NCBI RefSeq assembly: GCF_030272615.1
Contig: NC_081410.1
Location: 504,236,942-504,300,941, forward strand
Direction of reading: 5' to 3'
Length of the DNA stretch: 64,000 bases
Source: Cryptomeria japonica
Lineage: Eukaryota > Streptophyta > Pinopsida > Cupressales > Cupressaceae
Shown here piece after piece: positions 10,331 to 21,910 of this stretch; within the stretch, counting starts at the first letter, position 1; each line of letters starts with the position of its first letter. The translations under genes and the position numbers were made by a program. The notes under the pieces are model-generated. The model was not told the origin of the DNA, did not search any database, and worked only from the letters and a program-made list of their open reading frames with translations.

Positions 10331-12045
10331 AGTTAGAGTGGAATTTCATAATTGGTTTTCAATAGAATCAAAACTCATCGGTAATGGTTTTAAAATGTTT
10401 TAAGTCCAATGATTCCAAGTGTTGCAAAACTAACCATTGGTAAAAAAAACAAATTGAATTTTTCAAATTTTTTCAATGATTGTCAATCAAATCAAATCAG
10501 TAGTGGAATTTCAAAGTTTCTTAACTGATCGTTCCAAGAAATGAAATCTTGCATGAAGGATATTAATGGCAGACACATGGTCGAAAGATAGTTGATAAAA
10601 GCACCAATTTGAGTGAATTTTTGTAACTTTGAGAAAAAATTTGATTGAAGGCAAAAGAAAAGGCATGCTTGAGCTCTAGAGATTGTGTTGCAGAGAAGAT
10701 AAAGAAGAATTTTAGACAAGGGAATTTGGATAGTGAGTTTCCTTCTATCCCATTTTCTTGTATTAGTCTATAATTTGTGAAAGTTTAGAGGATAAAAAAA
10801 TTAGAAACCATAGCCATAGCAAGCAGAAAAGCAAAAAAAAAAAATTTAGGGTTCCTCTGTAATATTAAGAAACCAAAAAATATGTCAATCCCATCCAAAT
10901 CCTATACAACAGAGGGCCCTAAACCCAAAAAACAAATGAACGAGATGAACCTCTACGTTGACCTAATTTCTCAATTGCTAGGGTCTTGTCAAAGACAAAG
11001 AATTGCAGAGCATACATAGAGATTTCATGACTCACAGAGGAATTGTAAAGAAGCTTATATGTCATTCAGAGGCCATAACATTTTCAGATATTTTTACGTC
11101 AAATCAAATAGAGAAGAGCCTAAGTGATGTAGGAGCACCGGTCTAGTTCTTACTGGTTGGGCAATTTCCAATGGAATTGCTTGAGAGCATGGCACTTATT
11201 CATGTTTGACTATATAGAATTTTGGTTTTGGGTTTCTTCCCATGTGTTCATGGTCTTTATCATGTTCGAGTTTTATAGCATTTGGATTTATTCCCAGTAA
11301 GATGTGGATTCTGGTATTGTCTCGATTGGTGTGTTCTTACTGGTTAGTCTGACAGAGTGTTGATTGAAGATGATTTCGGGTTGTAGTTGATATCTGTGAC
11401 TTGTGGATCATTGGAGGTGTTTATTTGGTCCTTGGCCGGTATTCCTGGAGGTCTATGCATCATTTTGTGTTTTGGAGATTGTTCTTAAGTGATTGAGATG
11501 ACATGTTACTGTTGCACGTTTCATGAACCGATTGGTCTTTGGGCCGACTTGATTGAGTTAAAATTATTTGCGGATGGTATATATATGGAAGCTTGTGAAT
11601 CATTTGAAGATATCAAAGAAGTTAGAAGATTGAAGACTGGGCATTGAGATTGAGCGAAGATGTAGAACTGGTGGGTTTCTAATCTGGGAGGACTGAGGTT
11701 GAAGGGATGAGGTCTGGATTAGGAGAGAATGGGTAGACTGTTACTCGAAGCCAATTTGATATGAGGATGATCTGCGGATCTTGTAATTGCATTGTAAGCA
11801 TTGTTTGTATCTTGGACTACGATCCAACATGTGGCATGTATCATTCTTCAGTTTTTGATAAGATTCATTCATATTGTTTATCAGTTATGTCTTTTGTGTT
11901 GTTACCGGTTGTTCTTTCTGTTGTTTTTAGCACCTTGTTATTGGTTACCGGTATGTAGTGTATGGTTTATGTGTTTAGATGTAAGGTTGGGTTGTCCTTC
12001 ATTAGATCTCCCTCCCTTGACTACATCACTAAGTGTAATCCCTAG
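10331..12045. other. Unassigned repeat-like DNA preceding family X copy B
   Basis: No coding frame can be defended. From ~11100 the composition changes to T/G-rich text with many ACCGGT/CCGGTA motifs and a TATATAT stretch at ~11579. It resembles plant LTR or untranslated retroelement sequence, but no second copy is in the window to define ends. Confidence 0.35.
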
Positions 12046-12404
12046 AGGATAGGATTGGCACGATTGGTAGTCCCAAATATCTTTGTAAATTTGGACTTGA
12101 TTAGAGTAAGTGCAAAGCAATACAATCCCAATACAAGGTACACTCAATCAATTTACGGGAACCTGATTGAAATCAGTAAAGCCACTATTTATCAAGTGTT
12201 TAGCATGGAGGATGTAGTAGATAATGACATGTTTATTGTCCTGGGTAGCTTGAAAGAAGAATACCATAGTATGGAGAGTTTTTATAGAAGAAAGTGGCTA
12301 CCACTTCACAAGCCTAGGTTGGATAAAACACATCAAAAGTTTGACAAAACAGAACTACAATCTTATAGTGTTAATTTGTTTCACAAGTATTTTTAGATGA
12401 CTTA
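12046..12404 (+). pseudogene. Family X ORF, copy B, segment 1
   Basis: A frame from the stop at 12043 encodes ~115 residues (ATIYQVFSMEDVVDND... YRRKWLPLHKPRLDK...) ending in TAG at 12394-12396. Coding resumes in the same frame (MTYY), is cut by the copia-type element at 12410, and continues across the duplicated TTATG at 19025 as AMCQGLGFEGQLYMLK. The amber codon replaces a likely Gln (CAG). No known domain is recognised. Confidence 0.55.
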
Positions 12405-12409
12405 TTATG
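12405..12409. other. Target-site duplication TTATG (left)
   Basis: TTATG flanks the copia-type element at 12405-12409 and again at 19025-19029. The 5-bp length fits LTR retrotransposon integration and proves the element's exact limits. Confidence 0.95.
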
Positions 12410-13195
12410 TGTTAGGATTCCCAAAGATACTTAGAGGGGGGGTGAATCAGTATCTAACTGGTTTGTTAATTTACTTGAATTAAAACATGTAAAACATATC
12501 AATACAATGTACCGGTAAATCAAAAGTAATGCAATAAACAAGAAAAACAATAACCACATAAAGAGCACACTATAACACAATAGTTTAACAAGGAAACCCA
12601 GTGTGGGAAAAACCTCGATGGGATTTGTGACCCACAATATTCACTTATTGGCCAATAAGGGAATATTACTGCTACAATAGGGGCCTGCACATGTAGGAAG
12701 GCCAAGTGCTTAGAGCTCACTGCTCAATTACAAAAGGAATTCACACTGACTTACAAAAATGTATTATAATAATCCAATATCTTGTACTGCTTCAAAGTAG
12801 CATCTCTATGCCAGATCCAGTACCAGTTTTAGCTCTGCTGCATACATAAACCCTTAACCTAAAATTCACATATTAGGTCTGCATTATTTCGCCTATCACC
12901 TTATTACAAAATGTTCTACAATGATCTCATACATATATGAGTCATATTACAACTCACCATGTCGGTTTACAATGATTTTACAATTAATTACAAAATATAT
13001 TATCAACAAAATTCCTGTCGGCCTGGGTGTCGGTATCCTTCCTTTCACTATCGGTGTTCTATGTGCCGGTGTAGAGTTTGTCATTGCCGGTGCCAGTATA
13101 ATTATCTTATCAGTATCATATGATTGCAAGGTTGCCATCAATGACAAAACCTTCAATCACCTACAATTTGTCATTGGAGTGTGCATTTGCCAACA
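12410..13195 (-). repeat. 3' LTR (in element direction) of copia-type element
   Basis: In plus coordinates it begins TGTTAGGATTCCCAAAG with a run of G's (12434-12441) and ends GCATTTGCCAACA. In element direction this is TGTTGGCAAATG...CCTAACA, a canonical TG...CA LTR. It matches 18238-19024 nearly base for base with scattered substitutions. Confidence 0.93.
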
Positions 13196-13207
13196 ATCTT
13201 CCCCTTT
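13196..13207 (-). other. Polypurine tract of copia-type element
   Basis: Read on the minus strand, AAAGGGGAAGAT abuts the LTR start TGTTGGCAAATG. It confirms minus orientation. Confidence 0.8.
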
Positions 13208-13564
13208 AGCATTGATGGCAACACTCATGAGAAAAATCTAAAAAGTGTCATCCAAAAAGAATCTGCCAAAATTGTCTTACCAAAAACTATCTTACCACAA
13301 ACTGTGTGCCAAATCATATGTGCTCCCCCTGAGCTGATGGTGTCTTTTGCTAATCATTTTTCTCATTACCACTACTCCCCCTTTGGCATCAATGACAAAG
13401 GTTGTCAAAGTGTCAACTGAGTGTGGACTCTAGCTTCATCCCTGTAGCCAGTTGGTTACAATTTGAAAAAGGTTTGCCAATACCATATTCAGGCTTTCAG
13501 TGAACCATTCATTGTCCTTTAATGTGACCTCTGTCCTCTGAATTGTACTAGTGAGGTGTTGCAT

Positions 13565-16500
13565 TTATTGTTTTGGTGTCTTATGTCCTTGAACCAATGC
13601 CTCAGATATCTCTTTTCTCAAGGAGGCAAGGTAGTCCAATTTTGGACTAAGTCTCCATTTCAGATCTTTTGCCTTCCCTTGTATTCTTTCCTTCTCTTTT
13701 TCAAATTTCTGAAGTTCCTCCTCAAAACTTGTTATTTTCTGCTGAAAAACTAATAATGGTTTAGATGAATTAATGAAATTGTCAGCGAATTTATTTATTT
13801 CTTCTTGTACCATACTAATCTTCTTGTCTATATCTACTGTCAAAAATTTTGTTTTACATGTATCTCTGTACAACTTTTTTTATTTTTTTAATGTTTTACA
13901 TAGTGTCGGTAAAAGAGTGTCAAATTGTCTCATGCACTTCTTTATTTCCTCTTCAAAGAATTTATGTTTTTCTTTCTCAATTTTCTCTTTGAATGCTTCC
14001 TCATTTATTTGTTCAACTGTCACAATGTTGTCAGTCATATACTTGGACAATGTGTCAAGTTGATTTAAAGAATCTTTATTATCCACATTACACTTGGGTG
14101 CTATCATTTTCAAAATTGGGATTGTATCATCAATAGCTTTGTATGCTTGTGCATTGCACTCAGTTATTTTCTTGATTGAATCAAATAGAACTTCTATCAC
14201 ATTTGTTGGTCTAAATTCTACCATGGAAGATCCAACAATCTGTATTCCACCAGTGTGAGTAACTTTCTTGCTTCTAGTGACCTCTAGTAGGTCAGTTTGT
14301 GTTGGCATTTCTCTAAGCAAAGGTTTGGGTTTCTCAGCTGTTGCCGGTGGCACTGTCTCTGTATGAACCTATTCCTATGAGGGAGCCTATTGCTCTGCCT
14401 ATTTCTTAGTGTTGTCCATTTCCATTTTTCTTCTATGCTTCCTGTTGCCAGTGGCTCAGTAGATGAATCATTATGTACATCTGTGGTGTTTTCCTTTCTA
14501 GTGTTTGGGGTCACTGTAATGTTTTCTGTCGGTGGCTCTATTGCCACATCTGATTTTCTAGTTGATTCTTTATCCACCACAATATTGACTTTCTGAGTGT
14601 CAATGTTCATTGTATATAACACCTTAGAATCAGGATTTGTATCCTCATTTAGTATGTCCATACTCTCAGTAGCTGGTTGATTGTCAGTAGTAATTACCGG
14701 TGGAGTATCTAAAGGCAGTGGGGATAAGTTGTCTGTTATTTTAATATTGGGTGGTCCACCAACCTTACCTTTTCCCTTATCCTTTTGATATACCTTGATG
14801 AGTTTAGGGATTCGATACTCTTCCTGCTTCTCCTTCTCTACAAAGAATATATCCCATACATCAGTTGTTTCTTCTATTACCTCATTCACTCTACCTACCA
14901 TCAGTGCTACATGTCGATGAGTAGTTGAAAATACTGACCAATTAGCCTCAGAGATCAATTGATCTATCTCATCAGGTGAGTTGATGGGATGTACAACAAG
15001 TATTTTTTCAATCTTTATTTTACTTTATTATCAAGCTCAACAATAGCTAGTCTTCTAGCTTCTAGTCTATTATACAAATCTGTCAATATTTCATCAACAA
15101 CTTGCATCAAAAATTTCTTCTAAATATCTAAGTGTAAGATTACACTGTTCTCTACTTTCTCCTTGTCATTAGCCGATAGTGTGTCATATAATTTGTTAAT
15201 GTTTTTCAACTTTCCATACTCTGTTATTTCATTGAGAAGTTTATCAATGGGAGCAATAGTTTGTTGAGTCTTCTTCTTAGGGGTCATCTTCTTTTTCTTT
15301 GGAGTCAGTTTCTTTGCTAGGGGCCTCACTGCTTGTTGCTTCTGTCTTGTATTTCTAGGAGAAGGTGAGGGTACCATTGAAGTTTTTCTCTTCCTTTCAA
15401 CTCTTTTAAATTTAGCCAGTATGTCACTCTTAGAGGAAGTTGCAACCGGTGACAGATGAATTTCTGGTTGAAGTTCTTCCAGTTCACTCTCCTTAGTACT
15501 GGTTTATTTTAATACATCTTCCTTGATAGCTTGTGCATGTCAGGTTCCTTTTCTAACAGTTGCCTCAACCTTCTTAACCCTTTTTCTTAATTGAATCTAG
15601 CTTTCTATTGTTTTAGCACTGCCAAAAACTTTTTCTTTAGGTTCCTTTGGAGCTTCTAGGAGGACTTTTGCATAAGTTTCTATTATGTTGTCATCAGTTT
15701 CATACCCCATTTCATTTACCCAGATGGTTCTAGGAATAACTACCTCCATCCAAATTTCATCCTTCTTTATAACAAAACAGATTTCATCCTTAGATTTGTC
15801 CACAATTGCTTGTGACAATCTAACTCTAGTTTTCATTCGGGCCTTCAATGCCTGAAAATACTCATTTAAGTTCTTTTCCCTATTCTCTCCCATGTTGTTT
15901 AGTAAATCTAACAATTGTTTTCCTACCAGTATATCAAAACCAAAATTTCTAATACCAATATCGGGTACTTGTTTGGTTATGTACATCATCAGACAAGCAA
16001 GTAGGTTTCCAAATCTGAATGTTCCCTTTTTGTCTTTCTTTATCTTTACCAAATTATCAATCAGTTCATCTTTAAGCCATTCACATATGTCTATCCTTGC
16101 ATTATCATTTACCATATCATAGGCACTTTTAATTCATAGGATAGAGACTGAGTTTAACCTATTTGCATGTATAGTTTTGTAGCCTAAGATCATACTAATA
16201 AATTTGACATTGATATCCATTACATCATTTACCCTTAGTGATCTCTTGTCAAATGTTGCACCAGTTAGGTCTATCACTATGTCATTTGAGACTCTCTTGG
16301 TTTTGTCAGGTCTGTTACCAGTGGAAGGTAACCCTGTTAGTGCTTTGACAACTTCCTTAGTAATCTTGTGAATAGAGTCCAACCAAAGGAATTCACCACG
16401 AACCTTGCTTAGCACAATTCTTATGATATCGTTGGGAAAATCTGGGATACTAAGAATTTCTGTAAAACCTATGGTTTCTATATCTTGTGTTTAGTTTTGA

Positions 16501-16756
16501 CATTTATGGATTCATCACAAATTATAGATTTATACATGTTTTTGATTTCATCATCACCCAATTCCTCTATAAGACAATGTATATACATTCTAGGGTCTTC
16601 AGCATAGACTACTCCTTTAGGGATTTGGGATAATGCACCTACGTCATCATCTTTCGTAGCAATTTTGGGAACCAATTTGAAGATAGGTCTAGGGCACTTA
16701 ACTACCTCAACAACAGTAGGGTTTGTAATGAATTCAGGAGTAGATGAAGAAGCCAT
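13565..16756 (-). pseudogene. Second ORF of copia-type element, unrecognised ~1000-residue protein
   Basis: It opens with ATG at 16756 (MASSSTPEFITNPTVVEVV) after a ~300-bp gap from the gag-like ORF. The reading frame shifts at least three times: 16756-16478, 16415-15120, 14958-14284, 14353-13565, with in-frame stops at ~16134, ~15597 and TAA at 13880. Visible parts are a LWLDSIHKITKEVVKALTGLP...NRPDKTK block at ~16320-16400, FRFGNLLACLMMYITKQ at ~15960-16010, a Lys/Pro/Thr-rich basic linker (KKLTPKKKKMTPKKK, ~15290), a Ser/Thr/Pro-rich middle, and a C-terminal coiled coil (FEEELQKFEKEKERIQ, ~13700). None of these are pol motifs. The TGLP block resembles proteins borne by other plant retroelements, but I cannot name a family. 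Confidence 0.55.
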
Positions 16757-17052
16757 GGTTATAAATACCTTTATCTGCCTTAAGGAATGATTGCTTGATG
16801 AATTGCTTTGCTAAGGGTGCCTTCACTCAGAAATTTTCATGCTCTCAAAAGTTTGAATGCTCGGTGAATGAAAATGGAGCCAAAACACTTGCTTTATAAT
16901 GTCATTATCTCCAACTACCACATTTTTGCTTGTCGGTTAAGTAATGACTTAACTTATCTGCCGGTATAGAAGTAATTTCAACTTCTTACCATCAACTGAG
17001 GGAATAATAGCATGTTTCTCATTTAGTTTCTAAACCCTCAAAGGATTTTCCT

Positions 17053-17914
17053 TCAGTTAGATGAAGAGTCTCCTGCCGGTGAAGTGTTACTCTGTTCTGC
17101 CGGTGGAGGAGTATTCACATCAACATTTTGATCTAACTTTCTAATCCATTGTTTTGAGAATTCTTGCTTTACCTCTTCAACCTTTTCTTTAACTTTCAAA
17201 CTAGGACCTTTGTTATTTGTCGGTGAGGTCTTGCTTCTACAAAATTTAGCAATGTGTCCAATCTTGTTACAGGCATAACAAGCCACATTGTTTTTCTAAA
17301 TAGCTTTCCCATATCCTATGCCGGTATGTGTTCTGCATTGATTAGATAAATGTCCAAATCTTCCACAAACATAACATCTTACATTCATTCTGCAATTTTC
17401 TAAATTATGACCAACTTTGTTGCATTTAGAATATTGACTGATGGGTGTATTGGTGTTCTAATAATTTCTAGATCTACACTAATTTTCTCTATGACCATAC
17501 TTGTTAAAGTTAAAGCATTTTGCCATTAAATTTGTAAGCAGTAGGTTGTCTTACTGGTTTGCTATGATCATAATTGTTTGCAGTACTAGAGCTTTCACCA
17601 ACTTCAAAGCCAAGCCCATTTGTATCACCATTAGGTTTCTGATTCTTTAGCATGTCACGAAGTTCTTCTGAACTTTTCTTGAATTTTTCTTTGTGATGAT
17701 TTGCAGTAGTTAGTTCACTTTCCAAGATTCCTTTCTGTCTTATGAGTTCAGTTCTGTCATTTTGTGTGTGCATTAAATCTATCTTCAACATATCATTTTC
17801 ATGACTAAGTCTTGTGCTCTCATTTCCAACATCATTTAGTCTTCTCATCAAGTCTTCTTCATTCTTCTTCCTATCTTCAATTTCTTTATAAAATCTCATA
17901 GTCATATCCTGCAT
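17053..17914 (-). pseudogene. Gag-like coiled-coil and zinc-knuckle protein of copia-type element
   Basis: The N-terminal part (17914-17510) is a heptad-like coiled coil, and Glu/Lys-rich text continues upstream to ~18200. It is followed by a triple zinc-knuckle region: YSKCNKVGHNLENC (first Cys lost), CYVCGRFGHLSNQC and CYACNKIGHIAKFC (17286-17245). The last two are perfect C-x2-C-x4-H-x4-C. In copia and retroviral Gag such knuckles bind the element RNA. A TAG lies between knuckles 2 and 3 (~17297) and other stops break the frame. The typical copia gag domain preceding the knuckle is not evident; the coiled coil takes its place. Confidence 0.65.
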
Positions 17915-18219
17915 CTCATTCTATGTTGTACTGATCTCTTATCTTAGCTTGTTTACTAGATCACTAAGAGTTTCCTTTTCATCATTCTCATTCTACATCT
18001 TTTCACAAATTTCTCTTCTATTATTTCTTGCAATGGTAAGATTTTCTTAAAGCGCTTGAATGATATCCTGAGCAGCCTTTAGATCATCTTCAAGTTTGAT
18101 AATCTTCACCTTTTCTACATCATAGTTTGAAAGAGTTGTTTCCAATTGTTCTCTCAAGTTTTCCATCTCTACCGGTGTCAAGATATTCCTCAAGCTGTTA
18201 TACTTCTGAAAATAGAGGA

Positions 18220-18235
18220 CCAAGCTCTGATACCA
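18220..18235 (-). other. Primer-binding site, initiator-Met tRNA type
   Basis: On the minus strand TGGTATCAGAGCTTGG starts two bases after the LTR end. TGGTATCAGAGC is the classic plant copia primer site complementary to initiator tRNA-Met. It marks 18238-19024 as the 5' LTR and the element as minus-oriented. Confidence 0.95.
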
Positions 18236-18237
18236 AT

Positions 18238-19024
18238 TGTTAGGATTCCCAAAGATACTTAGAGGGGGGGTGAATTAGTATCTAACCAGTTTGTTCATTT
18301 ACTTGAATTAAAACATGTAAATCATGTCAATACAGTGTATCGGTAAATCAAAAGTTATGTAGTAAACAAGAAAAACAATAACCACATGAAGAGAACACCA
18401 TAACACAGTAGTTTAATGAGGAAACCTAGTGTGGGAAAAACCTCGGTGGGATATCTGACCCACAATATTCACTTACTGGCCAATAAGGGAATATTACTAC
18501 TACAATAGGGGCCTGCACATATAGGAAGGCCAAGTGCCTAGAGCTCACTGCTCAATTAAAAAAGGAAGTCACACTGACTTACAAAAATGGATTATAATAA
18601 TCCAATATCTTGTACTGCTTCAAAGTAGCATCTGCTATGCCAGATCTAGTACCGATTTTGGCTCTAGTGCATACATAAACCCTTAACCTAAAATTCGCAT
18701 ATTAGGTCTGCATTATTTTGCCTATCACCTTATTACAAAATGTTCTACAATGATCTCATACATATATGAGTCATATTACAACTTGCCATGTCATCTTACA
18801 ATGATTTTACAATTAATTACAAAATGTATTATCAACAAAATTCCTGTCGGCCTGGGTGCCGGTATCCTTCCTTTCATTGTCGATGTTCTGTGTGCCAGTG
18901 TAGAGTTTGTCATTGCCGGTGCCGATATAATTGTCTTGCCGGTATCATATGATTGCAAGGTTGTCATCAATGACAAAACCTTCAATCACCTACAATTTCT
19001 CATTGGAGTGTGCATTTGCCAACA
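18238..19024 (-). repeat. 5' LTR (in element direction) of copia-type element
   Basis: 787 bp, partner of 12410-13195. The long ORF reading across 18750-19478 is an artefact: its first part is LTR and the remainder is family X copy B. Confidence 0.93.
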
Positions 19025-20379
19025 TTATGCTATGTGTCAAGGGCTTGGTTTTGAGGGACAATTATACATGCTTAAGGTACTTACAATGTTGATTTCTGAT
19101 GTCCAAAGTAGTATTGAAAATAGACCTTTTGACTATCCTCACTTTGTACCAGAAGGGATTCACAATACCCTGATCTATATCCAAAGGGATAGTTCAATTG
19201 TCACATTCAAATGTTATTCCTTATTGATGCATATAGTGATATTTTTTGGACAGAGAAATAGATTCTGGAGTAATGATTTGTGCACTAAGCAATTTGATGA
19301 TGATGGAGCAAGGCAACCCATGCAGTTATCGACAACTATTTGGGATTGTAGTTATATGCATGCCCAATATATATGTTTTGAGGAGCATTTTGTTCAAAAA
19401 TTGTATGGTTTACTTGGTCATAACCCTCCAAGGCTATCAAATAAGATCATGAATTCCTTGAGTCCTAAAGGAAGGTAACATGAGATAAAGTCTAAAATAA
19501 ACCATAATTGGGGTGATTTTTACATCATAGAGAAGCATACTTACGTAAGAATCTATGGATTTGAGGGACAGATATATTTTCTACCTTTGATAGTTCTTAA
19601 TGGATAGGGATATCTAGAAATAATTTCAGACAAATTTGTGAGCAACATGCTCCTTTTGATAAGTCATGTAAGGCCTCTTTTCCCCCTTCTTGTCTTCATA
19701 TTGGAGATATTCAAGTTTCTTCATGAAGTGGCTTTGCAAAAGCCATCAGTCTCTTGGATAGCTATAAGTTACCCCTACATTCAGAGGGCCAAAAATTTGA
19801 TGCAGAAGGATACATCACATTTACAAGAAGTTGTGTAGGTTTACGCACATATATTCACACATTTGTGCTCAAACAGGAATTAACAAGGAATTGCCCCACT
19901 TATGAAGCCACTACGGAAAGGGTTAAAGCATGGATAAGAATCTGACAATCTAAAAAAGCAAGATTAAAGTTGGTTGATCCTACATACAAGGGTGAATTCG
20001 TAGATGTGGATGATAAAGTTAGAAGAATGGATTCATTACTCCAACATGAATCTAGTTTGACATCAAATGTGCCAATCATTTCCCCATCTTCACCCAGTGT
20101 CTCATCCATCCTGGTGGAAGGACATAGGGATATTTCTCCTTTAGCTCAAATGTCTCCTACTCCATTAGTAGGATTAGAAGTATCACAAGATGTGGTATAA
20201 AGTGTAGTATCCCATGAAGAAGAGGAAGAGGTTATGAAACAAATGGAAATGCAAGTGCATGTGCCAACTTACTAGTCCCCAAATATTCAAGATAGTAGCA
20301 TTGTTGAAATTGTTGATTTCTTAAAAGATGAAGTCAGAGCTCAAGATTCTAAGAAGTTCATGTTAGGACTCATTAAATT
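19025..20379 (+). pseudogene. Family X ORF, copy B, segment 2
   Basis: It continues segment 1 after the copia-type insertion: CQGLGFEGQLYMLK...FDYPHFVPEGIHN...SLLMHIVIFFGQRNRFWSND...PPRLSNKIMN to 19478. More decayed frames follow (19750-19945, 19970-20200) with a Ser/Pro-rich HISPSSPSVSSILVEG-like stretch and an acidic EEEEEV tract, up to the next insertion at ~20380. No domain is recognised. Stops include TAA (19478), TAG (~19608) and TGA (~19942), with frameshifts. Confidence 0.5.
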
Positions 20380-21142
20380 TAAGTCAATTTTAGAGGCCTA
20401 ATTCGAAAGTTTGCTCTGCATGTCAGAAAAGTACCTAAATGAGTCAGTTTGAATGGCCTAGTTAGAGAGGGAAAGTGGAGCCAGTTGATTTTTAGAGGGT
20501 AAGGCTCAGGATTCATGTCCTACACCTTTCATTAGGCCTGTTCAGTGATGTGAAACTTTCAGAATTCAGTTTGGATAAGTTTACCAGGTACTCATTTCGA
20601 GGGGTGATCTGAAAGTGCATTTTAGGCACAAATGCAGATTTTATTGAGTAGCCTTCTTTGAGCGATTATATGTTTTACCCTGTTGATCATCATGGAGAAA
20701 TTAAAAGTGGATTCAATTCTATGCATAAATGTGAGTCAGTCAGCAAAATTTCAAGTCTTAACGAATCCATTTGCTCAGTTTTTGAAGATCAATCTGTTTG
20801 CAGTTTCTATGTTTTGGCAAGTCCCTGTTTCGATAGCTAGTTAGAGCCCTGTTTCGCATAAGTGTAAAAGTTTCTTTAGTGAGTGGCATGTCAAAAATTT
20901 TGTTCTAGGTTAATGTTGGTATAAATGATGAGCTACGTTTCAAATTTCAAGCCTCTGCCAATCCGTTTGATCGGTTTTCAAAAGGGTGTCCCCTCCTAGG
21001 TCTAGCAGAACCTGAAGTGCGGGAGGATCATTAGGATCCTATGTTAAGTTGTGCAAGCCCTAAGGTGTTTCATTGATTGAGATTGGCTATCTCATAGATA
21101 GATTTGCAGGTGTTCTTGGGTTATCACTTTTGGTGAACAACA
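20380..21142 (+). repeat. 5' LTR of gag-only gypsy-type element
   Basis: Closely matches 24833-25597 from TTTAGAGGCC to GGTGAACAACA. The 60-codon ORF at 20658 is repeated in both LTRs only because the LTRs are copies; its substitutions include many amino-acid changes. Confidence 0.8.
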
Positions 21143-21146
21143 AAAA

Positions 21147-21165
21147 TGGTGACTCTGTTGGGGAA
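21147..21165 (+). other. Primer-binding site candidate
   Basis: TGGTGACTCTGTTGGGGAA begins four bases after the 5' LTR. It has the TGG...GGGGA layout of plant gypsy primer sites for elongator tRNAs; I do not assign the tRNA. Confidence 0.7.
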
Positions 21166-21910
21166 TTAATGGATTTGAATGTTTGATTGATGAGGTCAGA
21201 AGTTCAGTGTATCCTTCATTCTATCAATTTCATATCCAGCCAGTCTGTCCATTGTGTATGCACAGAGTGTGAAAGTGAATTTATGAGTTAGAAAGTGTTC
21301 CTTGTTCTAGATCTGCAAGTATCCATGAGTTTCATGCTATATTTTATGAAAGGTAACAGTAAATTGTATTTGTTCAAAGATGTAAGAAGCTCTTGCAGTT
21401 GCATATGAACTTTTCCCCAATTCCTTATTGGGTGGCAACTCTGTGGTTCATACCAGTGTTAAATAGCCTAGAAGAGTGTTGATTGCAGCAAGATTGAAAG
21501 AGAAACAAAGAATTAAATAAGTGTTGGATGGTGTTCTACTGTTCAAAATATCCTCTATGCAAGAGGTGGTGCCTCTAATGTAAAAGATAGTGCTAAAGTG
21601 TGAAGTAAATCTCCAGGTATTTTCAGAGGTTTCAAATGCAAAACAATTTCTTCTGAAAATTTGAATTAGTAAAATAGTTTTCCCATTTAGTGAACAGTAC
21701 TAGTAAAGAGGGAAAGAGGGGATTTCAAAGTTCATTTGCATATTTATTCTGCTGAAATGTCTAGAGTATATGTTTTTCTATTATAGTATGCAAATTTGGA
21801 AAAGCTCTATGTCAAGCAATGTTATGAACAATTTTAGTATAAGGATGTGTGCTTGAAGTGTTTCATTCTTTTATCTAAGGTTGTATAATCATTTGTGGGA
21901 GTAAGAAAAA
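21166..21910 (+). other. Untranslated leader of gag-only gypsy-type element
   Basis: No ORF of note lies between primer site and gag start. The sequence is interspersed with stops and holds several AAGTGT and GAGGT motifs of no clear meaning. Confidence 0.5.

Larger units (their letters stand above)
12410..19024 (-). mobile_element. Non-autonomous Ty1/copia-type LTR element with unusual ORFs
   Basis: A complete element of 6615 bp in minus orientation. It has LTRs of 786/787 bp (12410-13195 and 18238-19024), an initiator-Met-type primer-binding site, a purine tract, and a perfect TTATG target duplication. Internal ORFs run on the minus strand: a gag-like protein with three zinc knuckles, then a long second reading frame. 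I find no protease, integrase, reverse transcriptase or RNase H motif anywhere, and there is no room for a full pol. It would need enzymes from a relative with matching LTRs. Confidence 0.85.

Noticed and set aside
12921-13241. ORF and its antisense partner in the copia-type LTR
   Set aside because: The same frames occur in the other LTR because LTRs are copies; no protein features.
18750-19478. A 242-codon ORF on plus
   Set aside because: It starts inside the copia-type LTR and ends in family X copy B; the join is created by the insertion, not a gene.
20658-20840. 60-codon ORF repeated at 25113-25295
   Set aside because: Lies within both LTRs of the gag-only element. Substitutions between copies change many residues, so no sign of coding constraint.
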